A DNA stretch of 64,000 nucleotides, taken from NCBI GenBank assembly GCA_008933995.1, contig WARS01000029.1, forward strand, positions 10,115,107 through 10,179,106, given 5' to 3'. Positions within the stretch are counted from its first letter, which is position 1. The number at the start of each line of letters is the position of its first letter. The position numbers and the translations under genes were made by a program. The notes beneath the pieces were generated by a model. It did no database searches and was not told where the DNA came from. It saw nothing but the letters and a program-made list of their open reading frames with translations. This document shows positions 38,291 to 52,253 of this stretch, one piece after another. The DNA comes from Datnioides undecimradiatus. Taxonomy: Eukaryota; Chordata; Actinopteri; Lobotiformes; Datnioididae.

Positions 38291-41200
38291 TGTTAAACTA
38301 TCAGTTATCTGACGATACCAGGCAAGATGCCTCATCTCATGGAGAAAGTTAGGTGGTCCAGCCTTACTGTGAGCAAAAACATAATGCTGCATTCAGGAAC
38401 TCCTCGTTGCTCCATTAAGTCAAATATTTAAAAGCTTACAATGCTCTTAACAAACCAGCTTTTAATAAAAATGGTATGGATAAAGTGAATGTGGATTAAA
38501 TGTGGAATGTTGGATTAAATTATTTTGAAATCTGAAAAACCGCTAAAAGAAAGTTTAGCATAATCTATTCAGTGCTACCTCCACCAGTTCACTATCCGCT
38601 GATACTATGAGATAGCCTTTGAATTGAGCTGGCTTTTGCACATCAAACCTTTGTCAGTATGATTTTCTTAACCTTATAAATCAGATATTGTTTTTTTTTA
38701 TTATTATTTAACTGCAAAATATAGGTCAGAATAAAAAAACTTAAAAAAGCAGGCATTGAACTTTACATATGATCTGAGAGACAATGAAAACCCTCCCTTT
38801 CCTGGCTGGAAAGGACGTTGTGTCAGCAAGATGGACTCAGACTTCAAAGTTTCCCAAGTGTGAGAGGAAGAAAGGAGGAAATGAAGAGATTTTTCAGGAC
38901 CGCTCTCTCATCTCACGTTACATGAGAGAGTACGAGCGACTGCAATACAGTTTCTTCTACATTAATGATAACTGTCTCATCCAGTTGTACATACACATTT
39001 TGCGCTTGGGGCTTCTGAGGCTCTGGTCAAGACAGACTACTCGGCCTTTCTCAATGGCACTTTCACAAAGCAATGAAAAAATAAAATCAAGAACCTTCGT
39101 TGAACTCACGGTTACCCTGTCACAAGTCACCCATTTCTGGGTGTTTGTACCCTAATCTGACCTCACGTGTAGTATAAAATAAGTTTACTTGCACCAGTTT
39201 TCTATTACATCACAGCAACAGTGTTAAACTGAAACCACACAGTCTCTCTCATTTTACTATAGCTACGAACTCAGTACTAACATGCATGTTTCACCCAGCG
39301 CTGGCACACATGAGGTGCTCCAGTCCAGTGATTTCACACAACACCAAATCACAGCTGTGGCTCCTCGGCCTTTGATGTCTCATTAAGGCAACTGCGAGAG
39401 AAAACAAGTTGAATAGGGAGGGAGCGAAAGGAGAGAAAAATAACATTTAGCCTATACACTGGGGGAAAAAAGTTCAACACTGTACAGACCCCGAGAGCCC
39501 TCCGGTGCCTGACTTTCCGCAGGACCACCTAAAAAGCAGCTCTACAAACCCAGAAAGCTCTGAGAAAACTCAGGGGTTTTCTTTAATGGACAACGCCCTT
39601 GCCATGTGCTCATCAGGTCCAGCTTCTCTCTGCGCAGTGAACGTTCACACTGTTTTGATGTGGCTGAGCCATCGACTGCCCATAGGTACGCATGCATGAT
39701 TTAATTATAGTCAATCATAGTGGTGCATGGGATTCTATCTTTCCAATTTACACGGCTCAGTATGAAGTGTGAAGGTAAAGCCTAAGTAATACTGGACCTA
39801 CATGTGACTTAAACAAGATAGCACTAGCATCTCATCCCTGTACTTCTTTTCTTAGCAGAATAGGTCTGTGTTTACACTGTGCAGATGGCTAATCTAATGC
39901 GGCTCCGCACTCTCACCAAGCCAGGTCCAAGACTAACATTATGAAATGAGCAGCACAAATTACTATAAAAATAGAGGGCTGCTTTAAAATAAACCCAGCT
40001 GATTTTACATTTACTGAAATATTAGTTCATCTGAGCCTCCTTCCACATTTTTTTTTCAACCACAATCTCTCTCTCTCTTTTCTTCACCTTTTCAGTGAAA
40101 AATCAAATGTAAACAACAGACCAGAGTCTGTATTATTTCTCGTGAATGGCTGAGGTAATGTTTCCTTTTCTCAGAAGATCAAACGGCGCCGTGAGTGCAC
40201 GGCCTGTTGGATAATGTGTACGACCTACAAACATCTTGACATATACTGTAATAATGATGTGTAACATCTTAATTATTCTGTTTTATACTGTATTGATTTA
40301 GCTTGCAATTAGTGTGATAGTAAAATAAATCTGCCCTTGCTTTAGAGGCATGTTTTTTTAATTGTGGGAAAAAGATTGCTAATAAGGCTACTTATAATGA
40401 CCAAACAAAATCATTATTTATTTGCCTTAAAATGAATGGATCCAATAGGCCATAAAAGTTACCAAATTATGATTACAGCAAAAGATTGAACACTTCATCC
40501 ATGGTTTGTTTTCAGCGAGGGTGTGCAGGTGTAAACAATAGGTTTGACAAAAGGCCGTAAGGACAGATGTGAAAAATAGATGAGTGACTGTTTAAAAGAT
40601 CAATTTATGGAATAACATCAATGAGCAATGAACATAAAGAATGTAGTAATATGTGTTCAATGTCCAAAATCATTTTATTTGACACTCACAAAATGACCGA
40701 CAATGACAAATGACCGTAGTCTTTCATTCACCCAGGCAGGAATATGTTTGATTTTGTTAAATTATGATACGATTATTTAATATTGAACAACTTTCATACC
40801 TGTATGGTCAATTTGGTTGTGTATTGACCAGAAAACAATAAATACATAGGTAAGCATGATGCTGGTTTACACTGAACAGTTTAAGCTTAATTCCTTTAAC
40901 ATGTCTGTAAAATCACATAGAATTACTGTGGCATGCTGTAGTGCACTGATTTCGTACTGGTGCATATCTTCCTCTTGTTTAAAGCATGTTGATTAAGTTA
41001 GTAACATTAAATTAAATCACCATTATAACTAGAAACGCCTGTTTCCCATATGTGTCTGACCTGCATTTAACCATCTAAGGAGGGTAACTGTACAATTTAA
41101 ACACACACTGACACACTGATTGTTGACTAAGTCCCTTTAAACTCACTCAGTGTGTCAGTCTGACAGAGGCAAATGTGAAAACACTGCTGATGTAAAACCC

Positions 41201-44200
41201 CTGACAAATTCATTTGGACCTGCTAGGTAAATTTTGGAGGTTCAGCTAGATTCAGAGCAAAGGATACATGCATTTTATGTTACAGACAACAGCAACAGTG
41301 ACTGTAGTATAATGCGTGATGAATGATCATGACCCAAAAGACAAAAAAGAGCAACATGAGCAGCAAAAACTGAAACAAAGACATCAAAAGAAGATGGTAT
41401 TGTGGTACAGCTGATAACATTTGATTAACAGCTGATAAAAGAAACCACTATGCTTAATTCACACAAGCATACACACTGCCCAAGTCATGTAGCACACTCA
41501 CTTAAACCCGTCCAAACACTTTCCTCAGCCAATCACACTCAGGAGTCACCTCAGGATACTGAACAGGGTTGACACAATTCTATAGCATGTCCACATGCAT
41601 TCAATTTCAGCTGAAAAGGGGGATATTTAATTTAAATGCAACTTCTTTTTAAAATGCTAAAAATATATCGTGGCACAGGAAGTGGAAAGTTATTTTGGGA
41701 TACAGAAAAGCTGAAAAATACAATAAATTGAATTCATACTTTCCATTTTTGCCCTGCTGCCATGGATAAGAAAACCAGCAACCCAGACCATGACTAAAGT
41801 GGAAGGGTATCATATAACCGAACCGTCTGCTTTACAAATGAAGCTTTGTGTGTTTGCATGTTGCTCAGCTACAGAACAGCAGGGCCAGCGAGTCCTGTGC
41901 AAGGCAGTAGGAATATGGTCACATTTTTGCACAAAGAAAAAGAAACATTTTGCAAAGTGCAGACCCCCTTTGCTTGGTGGAAAATGTCTAGCAACTGCCA
42001 TAATCATGTTCTAAAAATAAATTTATGTCAATCTCTGAAATTATTGCCGTTGGACATCTTTTGGTTTTTTGATAAATGAAAGTGGTGGCGCCGAAGGAAA
42101 TGGTGGAGGGAAGTGGGTTATACTTCACTATATGTCACTATTTTTGTGTAGTAACCTCGCTGTAACATTACCACACATACACATTTTTGGTGTTGATCTG
42201 TTGATGAGGTCATTATGTGGGAATTTTTAATTATGTAAAAGACCAGAGTGGCATCATGGGAAAATGAAGAGCCAGGTCATTTGTGCAACGATGGATGTTT
42301 GTCTGACAGAGAAAAGCTTGAAATGGCAGCAGATGTTTATGGTGGCATACCTTAAATGAGTTCATCCATTCCTGGCATGACACAATGGCGCAAAATAATT
42401 TGCTAAATGTTAACAATTACTTTTATTTCTGTAAATAGGCAAGGTTTGTGTAAATTTACAATTTTGGTGTGTTTTTAATATTATGTTTTCAAAATCATTC
42501 AAATTATTTTTTTCCATCTGGAATAGTTGTTTATGGTGTATTTATGTTATGCCTAATGGTCCCTAATAGGGACCATTGCAGAATTATAACTGAATAGTGT
42601 TGTCACATCAAAATAATTTTAAAAAATGGGTTGACATAGAGGCAATATCATTCAGCAACTCAGTTTTAGTTGATATTTTTAATGATAAAAATAAAGCGAA
42701 TGTGTAGTTATTTTATATTTTTTATTTTATAAAATGTGGGCTATGTTTACGTCATCAGTTTTAAACTGAAAATACAAAATAAAAAGCATAATAATGCTCT
42801 CTTTATTAAAATTTTAACTCACTAGCTTTTAAATGTCATAGACAACAATATACTTTGATATGAATATATTCACAAGTTAAAGAACATCTTCTTGAAGAGG
42901 GTATGGTCATTACTGTTTCCAGCCTTGGTGGCAATACATATGTTAACACCTGAAGGTTGGTTGGACTCTGTGTGGGTGTCCTGCTCTCTTCTTCGTCTTG
43001 CATCCTCTATCTAAGGGTCTCTCTTTCTTTCTCTCTCTCTGTCCCACTCTATCTATTCTGGTCTGTCCCTGTCTCTAAAGTAATTGCCAGCTGTATGGAT
43101 CCAGACTCTGCTATGGTAACAGCCGGAATAAAGCCCAGTGTTAAAATCATTATGGCACCATGCTGATGAGGCTCTCAACATTACTTCCACTTGGGAGGCA
43201 TTCCAGGTGTACCGCCACTCCCTTGGAAATGTTTAATTATAGCTGCATCTCAATATGTAATTGTGTTTTCTACTATGTTGTAATTCCCTAAAGCTCCTTT
43301 ATGTAATTGTTGACTCGACATCATACATGCGCAGTGAGTGGAGTTCTTCTCAAATTTCAAAATGAGTTTCTAAATCAAATATTTACAAGGCTGGCCTTGG
43401 TGCTCTTAATCTTGACCGATTTGGCAGGTTTTTGTACAAATTAGGTGCAAATTCTCACCAAAAGTTCATAATGTGAATGAATGTGCGTTTCTATCCACTA
43501 CTGTTACTACTGCTACTGTTAAACAGTTGGTGGCACTAATTCTCCAGTTGAGCGCGGAGAAGCGGGTGCAGTCAAAAATAGCATCAGTCAAATCTCGAAT
43601 GATGGAAAATGTGGTGGAAATATGGCATTTGTGTTTGTTTTATGTATTCATTTGAGGAACCTTACGTCTCCTCATCACTCCACACAGATCTCATGTTTTC
43701 GTCAGCGGCTATTTTTATTCTCTTTGGCGGAGCTGAAACCACACCAACACCAACTGTTCCACCTCAGTTAAGGGTAGAAACTTTTTTTTGCAATATTTTA
43801 AGTTTGGTTAAAATATCTTACTATTTCCAGCTTTGCATAAATTTAGAAAATGTGCATAAAACAGGTGGATGGATTGGAATTTGTGACACACTGACATTTC
43901 CAGGAAATATTTCTTTTAAAGACTGATTTGTAATTGTGAAATGCAAAGTTAGGCAATTAAACATACATCTCGTGATTTTATCAATCCATTTTCTGAAACC
44001 TAAGTTTATGTAGTTCAAGGGCCTATTATTACACACAGGCAGCATATAGCTGCAGGTCGCCATGTCTGTGTAGTTCAGTTTCAGTTTTTCTAAAAGAATA
44101 TGAGGAACAGTCTCACTGTGCGGCCCCTGTAATTCATTTTTGATGATGACATGATTCTGGAGTAAGCAAGCATTTAACAAAATGTGTGTGTGGTACTTAT

Positions 44201-45004
44201 GAACAGGCCGGCAGAGCGTAATTATTCAGTCTTAAGTCTTGGTGACGTTTGATTTCCCATGTGGTTGAACAACATCCAACAGCAGCAGCAGAGTTAAGAA
44301 TAACAAAGTATCCTTGTTACATGGAGGGTGCTGTCCTCCCTTACATGTTGCGATCATTTTCATTATCTCTACATTTGCGCTTTGTTTTTATTCAAGTATT
44401 AGACATTATCCAGCATAAGTCTGCCTAAAAAAGCCATTAGCTTTGACTGCACTGCAGTGTTGTTTTTCATGATGGTCAAAATGTTAAATTTTTTTTCTGA
44501 TGATGAATGAAATTACATGTTGAAAAAAATACAGTGGATTTGTTTATTTAATAGTAACTGGGTAAACTGAGTAAATGAATAATTACAATTTGTAAAAAGA
44601 GACATGTTTTATGAATTTACAAATCGCTCCACAGCTGCTGGTGATCAGAAGTGACCAATAATGACTGAAACAACAAGCCCTCAACAACAACATACATTGA
44701 TCGATTTGTGCTCAGCAGCAGAAATCAGATAAAGAAGTTTGACGTAGTACTTTTCGCAAGTTTACTGGCTGACAAAAGTGAATAAAAGAGAAAAAAACAA
44801 TGATAAAAGTAAATAACCAGCAAACAGACACATGTTGAAGAACCACCACAAGGATGCTATAAAAGAAGGCATCACATGATAGCATGCTTAGTTGTTAAGC
44901 TAGGCTGCTTCTGGTGGCGCCCATCTACAGTTATCTAGTTCAGTTGCTCCTTGTGACCCTTCCACCCCCCACGGCGAAACATAACCCAGCCCACATAGGG
45001 AGGG
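38291..45004. other. Intergenic, no gene seen
   Basis: AT-rich. A 123-codon plus-strand frame at 38784-39155 and a 105-codon frame at 43609-43926 have no recognisable domain. A short TC-rich tract lies at about 43019-43042. No repeat family identified with confidence. Confidence 0.5.
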
Positions 45005-45330
45005 GGGGCATTACATCAGCCTAGCTTAAGGCCGCAGTAAGTGTGGATGTGTACGCTGAGTCAGGCTGACATCATGCCAGACTTTCATCTGCCTGGTAGC
45101 AATGGCGCTGCCCTCCTCCCATTGACCCCCCACATTCCTGTTCTCCTCTCCCACCTGATTGCTTTCTTCTTGGACTCGGAGGCTCTCATCTGTCAGCAAT
45201 CATCTGCCCTTCAAACCCTGGACTGGGCCATTGTTCACCAATTGGCCCCACCTGCCAGTAATCTTCCCCATAAGGCAGCGGCGCTGGTTCCGAATCGGGT
45301 CGGCCATTTGTTTCCCCTCCGATGCTAATC
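45005..45330. promoter_or_regulatory. GC-richer non-repetitive island
   Basis: A block of higher GC with retained CpGs (AGCGGCGCTGG near 45278, CCGAATCGGGTCGGCC near 45290), plus the CCAAT-type palindrome CCAATTGG at 45238-45245 and ACATCATGCC near 45069. Two overlapping plus-strand frames cross it, but neither product looks like a protein. It could be a conserved regulatory element or an alternative promoter. Confidence 0.3.
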
Positions 45331-48041
45331 ACCTGTTTGTTGTGAAAGCCTCAGTTCCCAGTACGGTACATGTCAGGAGACACTGTGCCGCTGTATTTGG
45401 GGGTGAGATCAAACAGTGTAATGATGTGGACCACGATGGAGACCGCTTAAGTTGAACTGACTCCAACTTGACCAACAGATCACAAAGATAGCTTTGAAAT
45501 GGCAGAAATTGCACTGCATAGCAAATTTTCCCCCTTTTGCAAACACAATAAACCCTGACATTGTTTTTTGTTTCATTTCCCATCACATACATTTTGATAA
45601 ACTCATTACATCCACATATCAGTATAGTATGACAGTGATTCAATCTACATTTTCGTCAAGAACAATTGCAGCTTTGTGGTGTAAGTAGTGGGGGAAATCC
45701 TTTGATGCAAAGGACATGAAGCAGCTATCTTTCTCATTGAGTGAAAGAAACCAAAGAAGAACTGGGTAGTTGGTTCTGTTGCACAAAATGCTTTTCAGAA
45801 GTCAAAGGAGAGACTTTACAGTACCATTCATACTGAGTGACTGACAGGTAATTTCTTGGAATTGCAGCGCAAAGCACAGAAGATATTACAGAATGTGGCA
45901 GACTACCTTTGGTATTTAATGGAAAAGCCTTTTGTAAATCACCATAAAAGGCAATGCTAAATTACTCTGTGTCCGCAGCTTGTGCATGACAATGACTGCT
46001 TGCTGACAAGTGCAACACAGCAATGTGATGTAGAATTCCTACACTGCATTCTGCAACATACATTCCCACATTTTTAATATCAAAAATATACAAGTATTAA
46101 AGTTGGACACGCAACTGTAATGGTTGTGTTACAGGCAGAAGGAAATCCATTTTCTAATCACCAAAGTACAAGCATAGTTACACAAGGTATATTTAAAGTG
46201 AAGAATAAAGATTAAAGTGAAGAAGTGAAAATTTAGTCGCTTTCGTAAACAGATCAGTTTCCATTTTCTATAGCTCTGTGAGTTAATCTAAAATTTTGGA
46301 TATCTGGATCAACATATCTTAATGTATGTAATGTAGATCCATCCACTTTAAATATGGAGGTACAAAAATAATGAAATAGAAAAAAAATGCATGAAGCTAT
46401 TGAATTCATATCCAAACACAACTTCCCACAGTTATTCCACACTGGGAATCTATTTTGAGCCATCAAATTACTGCAGCGTGTTTCATACAGTGCAAATTAA
46501 TGCTGCATGCAAAGAAACACTTCTCCTTTTACCCCAAAACCCACAGGTATTGGGCTTGGATATCCCACTTGGCTGAAGAAGAACCAGCAGAACCATGCTC
46601 TGAAAGAGTTACGTCATTAAATGAGCACCAACCGAGGTGCAGCTTGTTGCGGTCTATATCATGGAAGAAATGGAGTTAAGTGCACAGTTGTGTGTTTAAG
46701 TTATGTTGTTTAAAAAGGGGAATGTTAGGACAAGCTTTTGAGGAAATGAGCATTTCTCATCTTCTCCCTTTGAATGCATTCAACTGTGCATTGCATGGCA
46801 TGCCTGGAGAAGGAAGGCTTGGTGCCAGCCTCAAAATCAGTAATTGAGTGCATGTTGTTTAAATGTTTAAAGCCAATCATCTGCATTAATTTATTTATCT
46901 AAGATATAGAATTTATTTCAGATGATTCCAGTAACTTGGCATTGTCATCTCAATCAAAGCCAAACATTTTCCTTCTGTTTAGGAGTACATAGACATTTTA
47001 CAAGTGAGAGAATGAACACCGAAAACAAATTATATCATTATAAACAAAGAGCTCCTGGTGTTTTCTTTTTTTTTTTTTTTTTTTTTTACTGGAATCACTC
47101 ATTTCACATACGTTCTACCATGACATTGTTTCGCTCACAAACTTTGAAGTAGAGCCCATAACTGAAGGTTTTGACTTTCCCACATTTTATAATAAAGACC
47201 TACTCATTTCTGTGCTTCGGTGAACATGGCCAGCATGATGCCAAACAAGTAAAGCCCCAAATAATGAGGAAAGTCTTTTCGTAAAACTTGCTCAGCATCT
47301 GGGAGTGGTTGTGTAGGACGATGCATCATCAAGGGGTCTTTGGCATGGCTCATCTATGTTGGAAACACATTCTTTCCAACATCCAGAACAAAAACAAAAC
47401 AAGTGCTCTAGCTGTACTGCAGGCTCACTGGGAAACACCACCATAAACAGTCGCCCCATGTGCATTAGCACACCAAGCAGCTCACTGTTAAAAGCATGAC
47501 CAGAAAGGTCTCAGGGTTTTACAGGTACAGTGGTTTTGATTTGGAGAATGGCAAACGCCACAACGGGGAGAACCATTTCTTGAGAGGAAATTAACCATGA
47601 TCACATTCAAATGTTTTGGTAAATTAATCTTAACTGCTTAATGTGTGCTTGCCTCCTTCACTGCTGGAAAAAACTAAGCAGGCTTAAAGTATCCATAATG
47701 AAATGGTGTCTGACTTTTATCAGTTTAATAAAGATCTGTTTAAAATCCTCCCCCACGAAGAATGAAATGATTAGCATACCATTCAACAAGATGATTCCTG
47801 AGATTAAGAGGCTATTTTTGAGATCAGGGGATGTATTTAAAGTCCTCTTTGCAAATCCTCTGATGAATTTGGAGCAATACATAACATCAGTGGTAGTCCA
47901 CTATCTCGACAAAACACAGAACATATGCACTAAAGCTTTATTTATCCTGGCAAGTTAGTATCAGTCAACGAAGCTTTGACTGTATTGGATCAGGAAACAC
48001 AGAAAACCTGTATTATTATCCACTGAGTTAATCTATTAAAA
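45331..48041. other. Intergenic, no gene seen
   Basis: Contains a 22-base poly-T at 47066-47087. Frames at 45329-45643 (minus) and 47641-47958 (plus) are unrecognised. Confidence 0.5.
47066..47087. repeat. Poly-T run
   Basis: Twenty-two consecutive T. The upstream sequence does not resemble a retrocopy, so I read it as a simple homopolymer. Confidence 0.85.
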
Positions 48042-48066
48042 GTGCCTTGCTCAAGGGCACCTCAGT
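48042..48066 (-). repeat. Fragment of tRNA-like SINE
   Basis: CCTTGCTCAAGGGCACCTCA is the hallmark block of the repeat also present at 5018-5170, in the same antisense orientation. The rest of the element is missing or too diverged to see. Confidence 0.55.
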
Positions 48067-51000
48067 TAAACCAGACGTTGTGGAAAACGCATCCTGATCC
48101 TCTCTTTAGCTCTGATTTTCCTGGTTTCTCCAAGAACCTGACACATGACCTTTGATGTTACAAACTGTCTTTTCTTTCCATCATTATGTCATGAATGACC
48201 GCTGAACAGAAAAGTTAAGTTTTTGTTCTGCTTGTATTTTCCTATGTGTGTGTCTATAGTCTGTCACAGTCTGTTTATGTTTATGTGAAAAATCAGATTG
48301 CCTGACCGTAACTACCTGTTGTATAATCCATAGTTAATCATTGGAAATCTCTTTCTTAGACGGTAATACGTTCCATTCAGTAACACAGTTAGCAGATGCC
48401 TGATGCTATCATGTCCTGATAATGTGCATATGTCTTGTTGTTTTTTTTGTTTTGTTTTGTTTTGTTTTTCTTTTTTTAGCCCACTGGATCCAATCATAAT
48501 TAAAATATGTTGCAGAGATAAATTCCAAAATGCTATTAGTCTATTTTGAAAGGTGATTTTTTTTTTTTTTTTAATTTAGCCTATAAGAGTGATTTCTCTA
48601 AATAAAGTGAATTTGACTGCAAAATGAGGTGAAGCACTACAAGAGTTACTTTTGTCCTAAAAGTGGATATTTTATTTAAAGAAAATCTCATTTCAATTAA
48701 TAAAATCGTGCATCAAGGATAAGGATGAGGATAATAATACTCATTTATATCTATTAAAGATTTCAGAAAAACAAAAACAAAATGGCCTTAAGAAATCAAA
48801 TGAAGCGACACCTGTGTGCGTCATCACAGGACATGTGCTAATTCTTTGTCGACACATCCCATTAAGTGAGATATTGCCATTGAAAGCTACAAAACAAAAG
48901 GCCTAAAGTCTAAAGGAAGTGGAGCAAGCAGATAACAACCATGTGGCTCCGAAGGCTTTGTCCTCTACTCCAGTCTGTTCACACCCAGGACCTTCTGACT
49001 TTCCGGATGGTCGGATAATGAGTGTGAGGGTGGATCAACTTATTCACTGCCTTTATCATGACCAGCCATGCTGCAATCTTAAAGATACACTTATCAAAGG
49101 GCTGAAGAAACCAAACCCTTGTCACGCTGTGTTTGTTAATCACAAAAAAAGAACAAAAATAGAGACATTACAGGTGGTTGCCAAGAAAAACTATTAGTTG
49201 TGATACACATCACACAGCTGATGTGTGCTTTTCTTCTGTGAAAGCTGTAATACTGTTTCATATTTTGTAGTCTGCTGATACTGAATCAAGAATATGATCA
49301 AGTATATGAGCCATTTCACAGTGAAAACTACGCTTGAAAATAAATTCTTATTTATTATTTGGCTTGCAAAAAAAAAGATATCATCTTCCATTTTTCTGCA
49401 GTTGAACTTCACACTATTTATAGAAGATTCATTGCCACACAGCCTCTTCCAGTCTCACAACAATCAGCTTTTTCCATGTGTTTTGCTCAAATTTCCGACA
49501 CACTTTATGGTTACCCTTAATGACCTGATTATTTGTCTTCCCATATCAAAAACAGATTTCGACCCAACAAATTCTTTCCCTTGGAAGCCAAAGGGTGATT
49601 CCATTAAGGCTGCTTCTAATCTCAGATGGGTTATTAAGAAAGAAAGTGCTGGTATCAATTAAAAAGCACTACAGACTTCACACCAAGGGGAATGCGCTTT
49701 GATGTCGCTACTTATCACAGGAAACTTGTAACTAATGCCCATTCTTTATGTTGTTAAAATATATCATGCTTTTAGTGAGGAACCCAAGCCTGAAGGTGAC
49801 CGTGTCCTCTGTGTTTCTACAAAATGTGCAGTATGTAAAGAGACAACTCAGCCCACATCCACACTGACAGATTTCGCCACACAGGCAGCAGCAGGATACA
49901 GCTATTTCCGTGTGCTGCAACCAGTGAACCAATAAAGAAGCATGCATTTCTGAAGTCCTCCATAAAAGACATCAATTAAAAGCATGAATCATTATTTCCC
50001 AAATGCCACTGTTGCCCATTAAAGACAGGGATGGAGACAAAGAGGCCTCCACAGCTGGCAGGCAGCAAACTGATAAAACCAACACGGCTACCCTGGTGTC
50101 TGAAAGCCACCAGGCTCTGCTGCACACAGCACCTCCAGTCCAGGTCCTGCTGAAAGATCTATTGAAGCTTGCCAAGTTCGATAGCCATTATGTATGTATT
50201 ATTCACTGCTGACAAGGAAACACAGGAAATTCTATACTGACTACACTATAGTCATTCAGACTTGTGTTACAAAGGTGAATGAGGTGCAGTGTGAATGACA
50301 AGGTATTGCACGTTACTCACCGGCCTGTTGGATGAGCAAGCACTACACAGCCATATGACAGAAAATCTATATGAAGACCTGCACGTCATCAAACAGTATA
50401 TGGACTATTTTCTGGTAACTATGAGAGGAAAACACAGAGTTGCTTTGGTTCTGGGCAATTTGATTTCCATGCAAATTTCAATTCCTTGCATGCAAATCAT
50501 GGGCAACCCCTTTGCTGGACTGTATTTCAAACAGTGTCCAAAGAGCAAACATTGTTAAACAGAAACCATTTGCAGGGGAAAAAACGGAATCCCCTGTTAA
50601 ATGAATTAAACTGCTGACTTTATAATAAACAAATAGCAGGTAGGGGCCAAACATTGCACGAAGGAGCTTGGAAAGAATGCTAACATTTAACAACTTGCAG
50701 TGAGCGAGTGCGTGTGTGTGTGTATGTTTTTTTTGTTTCACCCCAGGCTTTCTGTATCTAAAGTAAGTGCCACTGGAACATGTAAACACAGAGCAGTGGA
50801 AGCCTCTCAAATGCCACCAGATCTGGAGCTAGATTCTCCCATTCCTTCAAAGTATTGAAAGAGTTGCAAGGAGGGGTTGTTTTTAGGAACCAGAAGTGGA
50901 AAATCCAGTAAGGAGGCACCCCTTGTCGAGCCCATAATGAGCAAAGAGCAGTTGTTGTATATTTTGGGGAGCTGCTGGAAACGTGTAGCGAGGCAAGGGA

Positions 51001-52198
51001 ATCCCCCAGTGGTTTCAGCATGAGAATACTTCCTAAGATGCTATTTCAGCGATGGAATAACTAAAGGCAGATATCCAAGCCTGTTGCTGGAGCTCTGAAG
51101 GGGACATCTTTTCCACAAACTGTATTAAGCATAAAAAGTCACCAGAGTAAAGGCCCTTCCCAGTATACCAATCCTGCTGAAGACATGAACAGGAATCAAA
51201 AGGAGATACATTTGGAGTGGAAGGCTGCCATGCTGTACCTAAATAAAGGACCCATTCATGACCACAAAAAGCAAACATAACCTACATACTGCCAAGCTTG
51301 GGGTTGAATCCTATATCTTGCCACAGCAGGAACCTGATATCTAGACATCACCGAGACATGTCATCACCTGTTAGTATCCATATCTAAAGTACACATTTGG
51401 CATAATTTAGTTTCCTTTGTCATTGTTTCTGCCCCCTGAGTTGAGTAATATTTTCTCATGATAAAGAGTTGAGTATCAGGGAGGGCAGGTAATGCAAGGA
51501 AAACCTGGGTATGATTATGACTGAGCCTTAAAATAGACCTGTTACCTGAGAATGAATGAAATACATATTGAGAAACATCTTAATTCCATATGTGAAGGAA
51601 ATAGATTTCACACATGTGCCATCTTAGTTTAATGTATTTCACTTCAGGAATTCTACCTGAGGGTCCAGTGAAATTCATGTAATCATACTGGTCTGACCGT
51701 AGAGGCGTACTATATAGAGAATGTTGCTTCTGTAAGTTAACATGTTTTATTCTTATGATGATGGTACTTCTGAGTGGCTGCTTCTCCATAAATGAGGCTC
51801 ACTGGTATCATTGGACCATCCAACCTTAAAAAAACTCAAAATGTTATTTCTTAACATTTAACATTTTGCTACCATGCCACAAAGCACATATGAATACTTC
51901 CCAAACCAAAAAATACCACTCCCACTTTTAATTCGACAACTAATTTGAGTATATTTTTTAATATTGTTTTCCAAACATTAAACGTGATTTACATGTTACA
52001 AGCACGATACATAGGTTTCTGCATAAACACACATACAGTTTATTTATCAATATATGTACAATTATGTGTGCTTACATAACAGTATTAAAGATAAAAATAT
52101 CAGTATGTTTTCAGAAATAAAAAGCTTAATTACATCAAATGAATTTCAATTAATCCCGTTGAGTGTCTTGATTTGCTTGATTAATCAAACTAACACAG

Positions 52199-52200
<2 letters not shown>
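48067..52200. other. Intergenic, no gene seen
   Basis: Contains the TTTTG repeat at 48438-48470 and a T run at about 48557-48572. Frames at 49294-49662 (122 codons, plus), 50295-50558 (plus) and 50478-50810 (minus) show no known domain. Confidence 0.5.
48438..48470. repeat. (TTTTG)n low-complexity tract
   Basis: Repeated TTTTG units on the + strand. Confidence 0.85.

Positions 52201-52240
<40 letters not shown>
52201..52240. repeat. (AC)n microsatellite
   Basis: About 40 bases of AC repeats followed by imperfect ACAT/ACAC units to 52253. The longest microsatellite in the window. Confidence 0.95.
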
Positions 52241-52244
<4 letters not shown>

Positions 52245-52253
52245 ACATACACA

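Noticed and set aside
38784..39155. 123-codon plus frame
   Set aside because: No domain, no plausible acceptor/donor borders, and codon use not distinct from surrounding DNA.
39505..39699. Exon-like segment with TTTCCGCAG before it and GTACGC after it
   Set aside because: Splice signals are mediocre and the encoded peptide is unrecognised; not enough for an exon call.
47040..47090. Poly-T as the tail of a processed pseudogene on the minus strand
   Set aside because: The adjoining sequence shows no coding remnant of any gene I recognise and no target-site duplication was evident.
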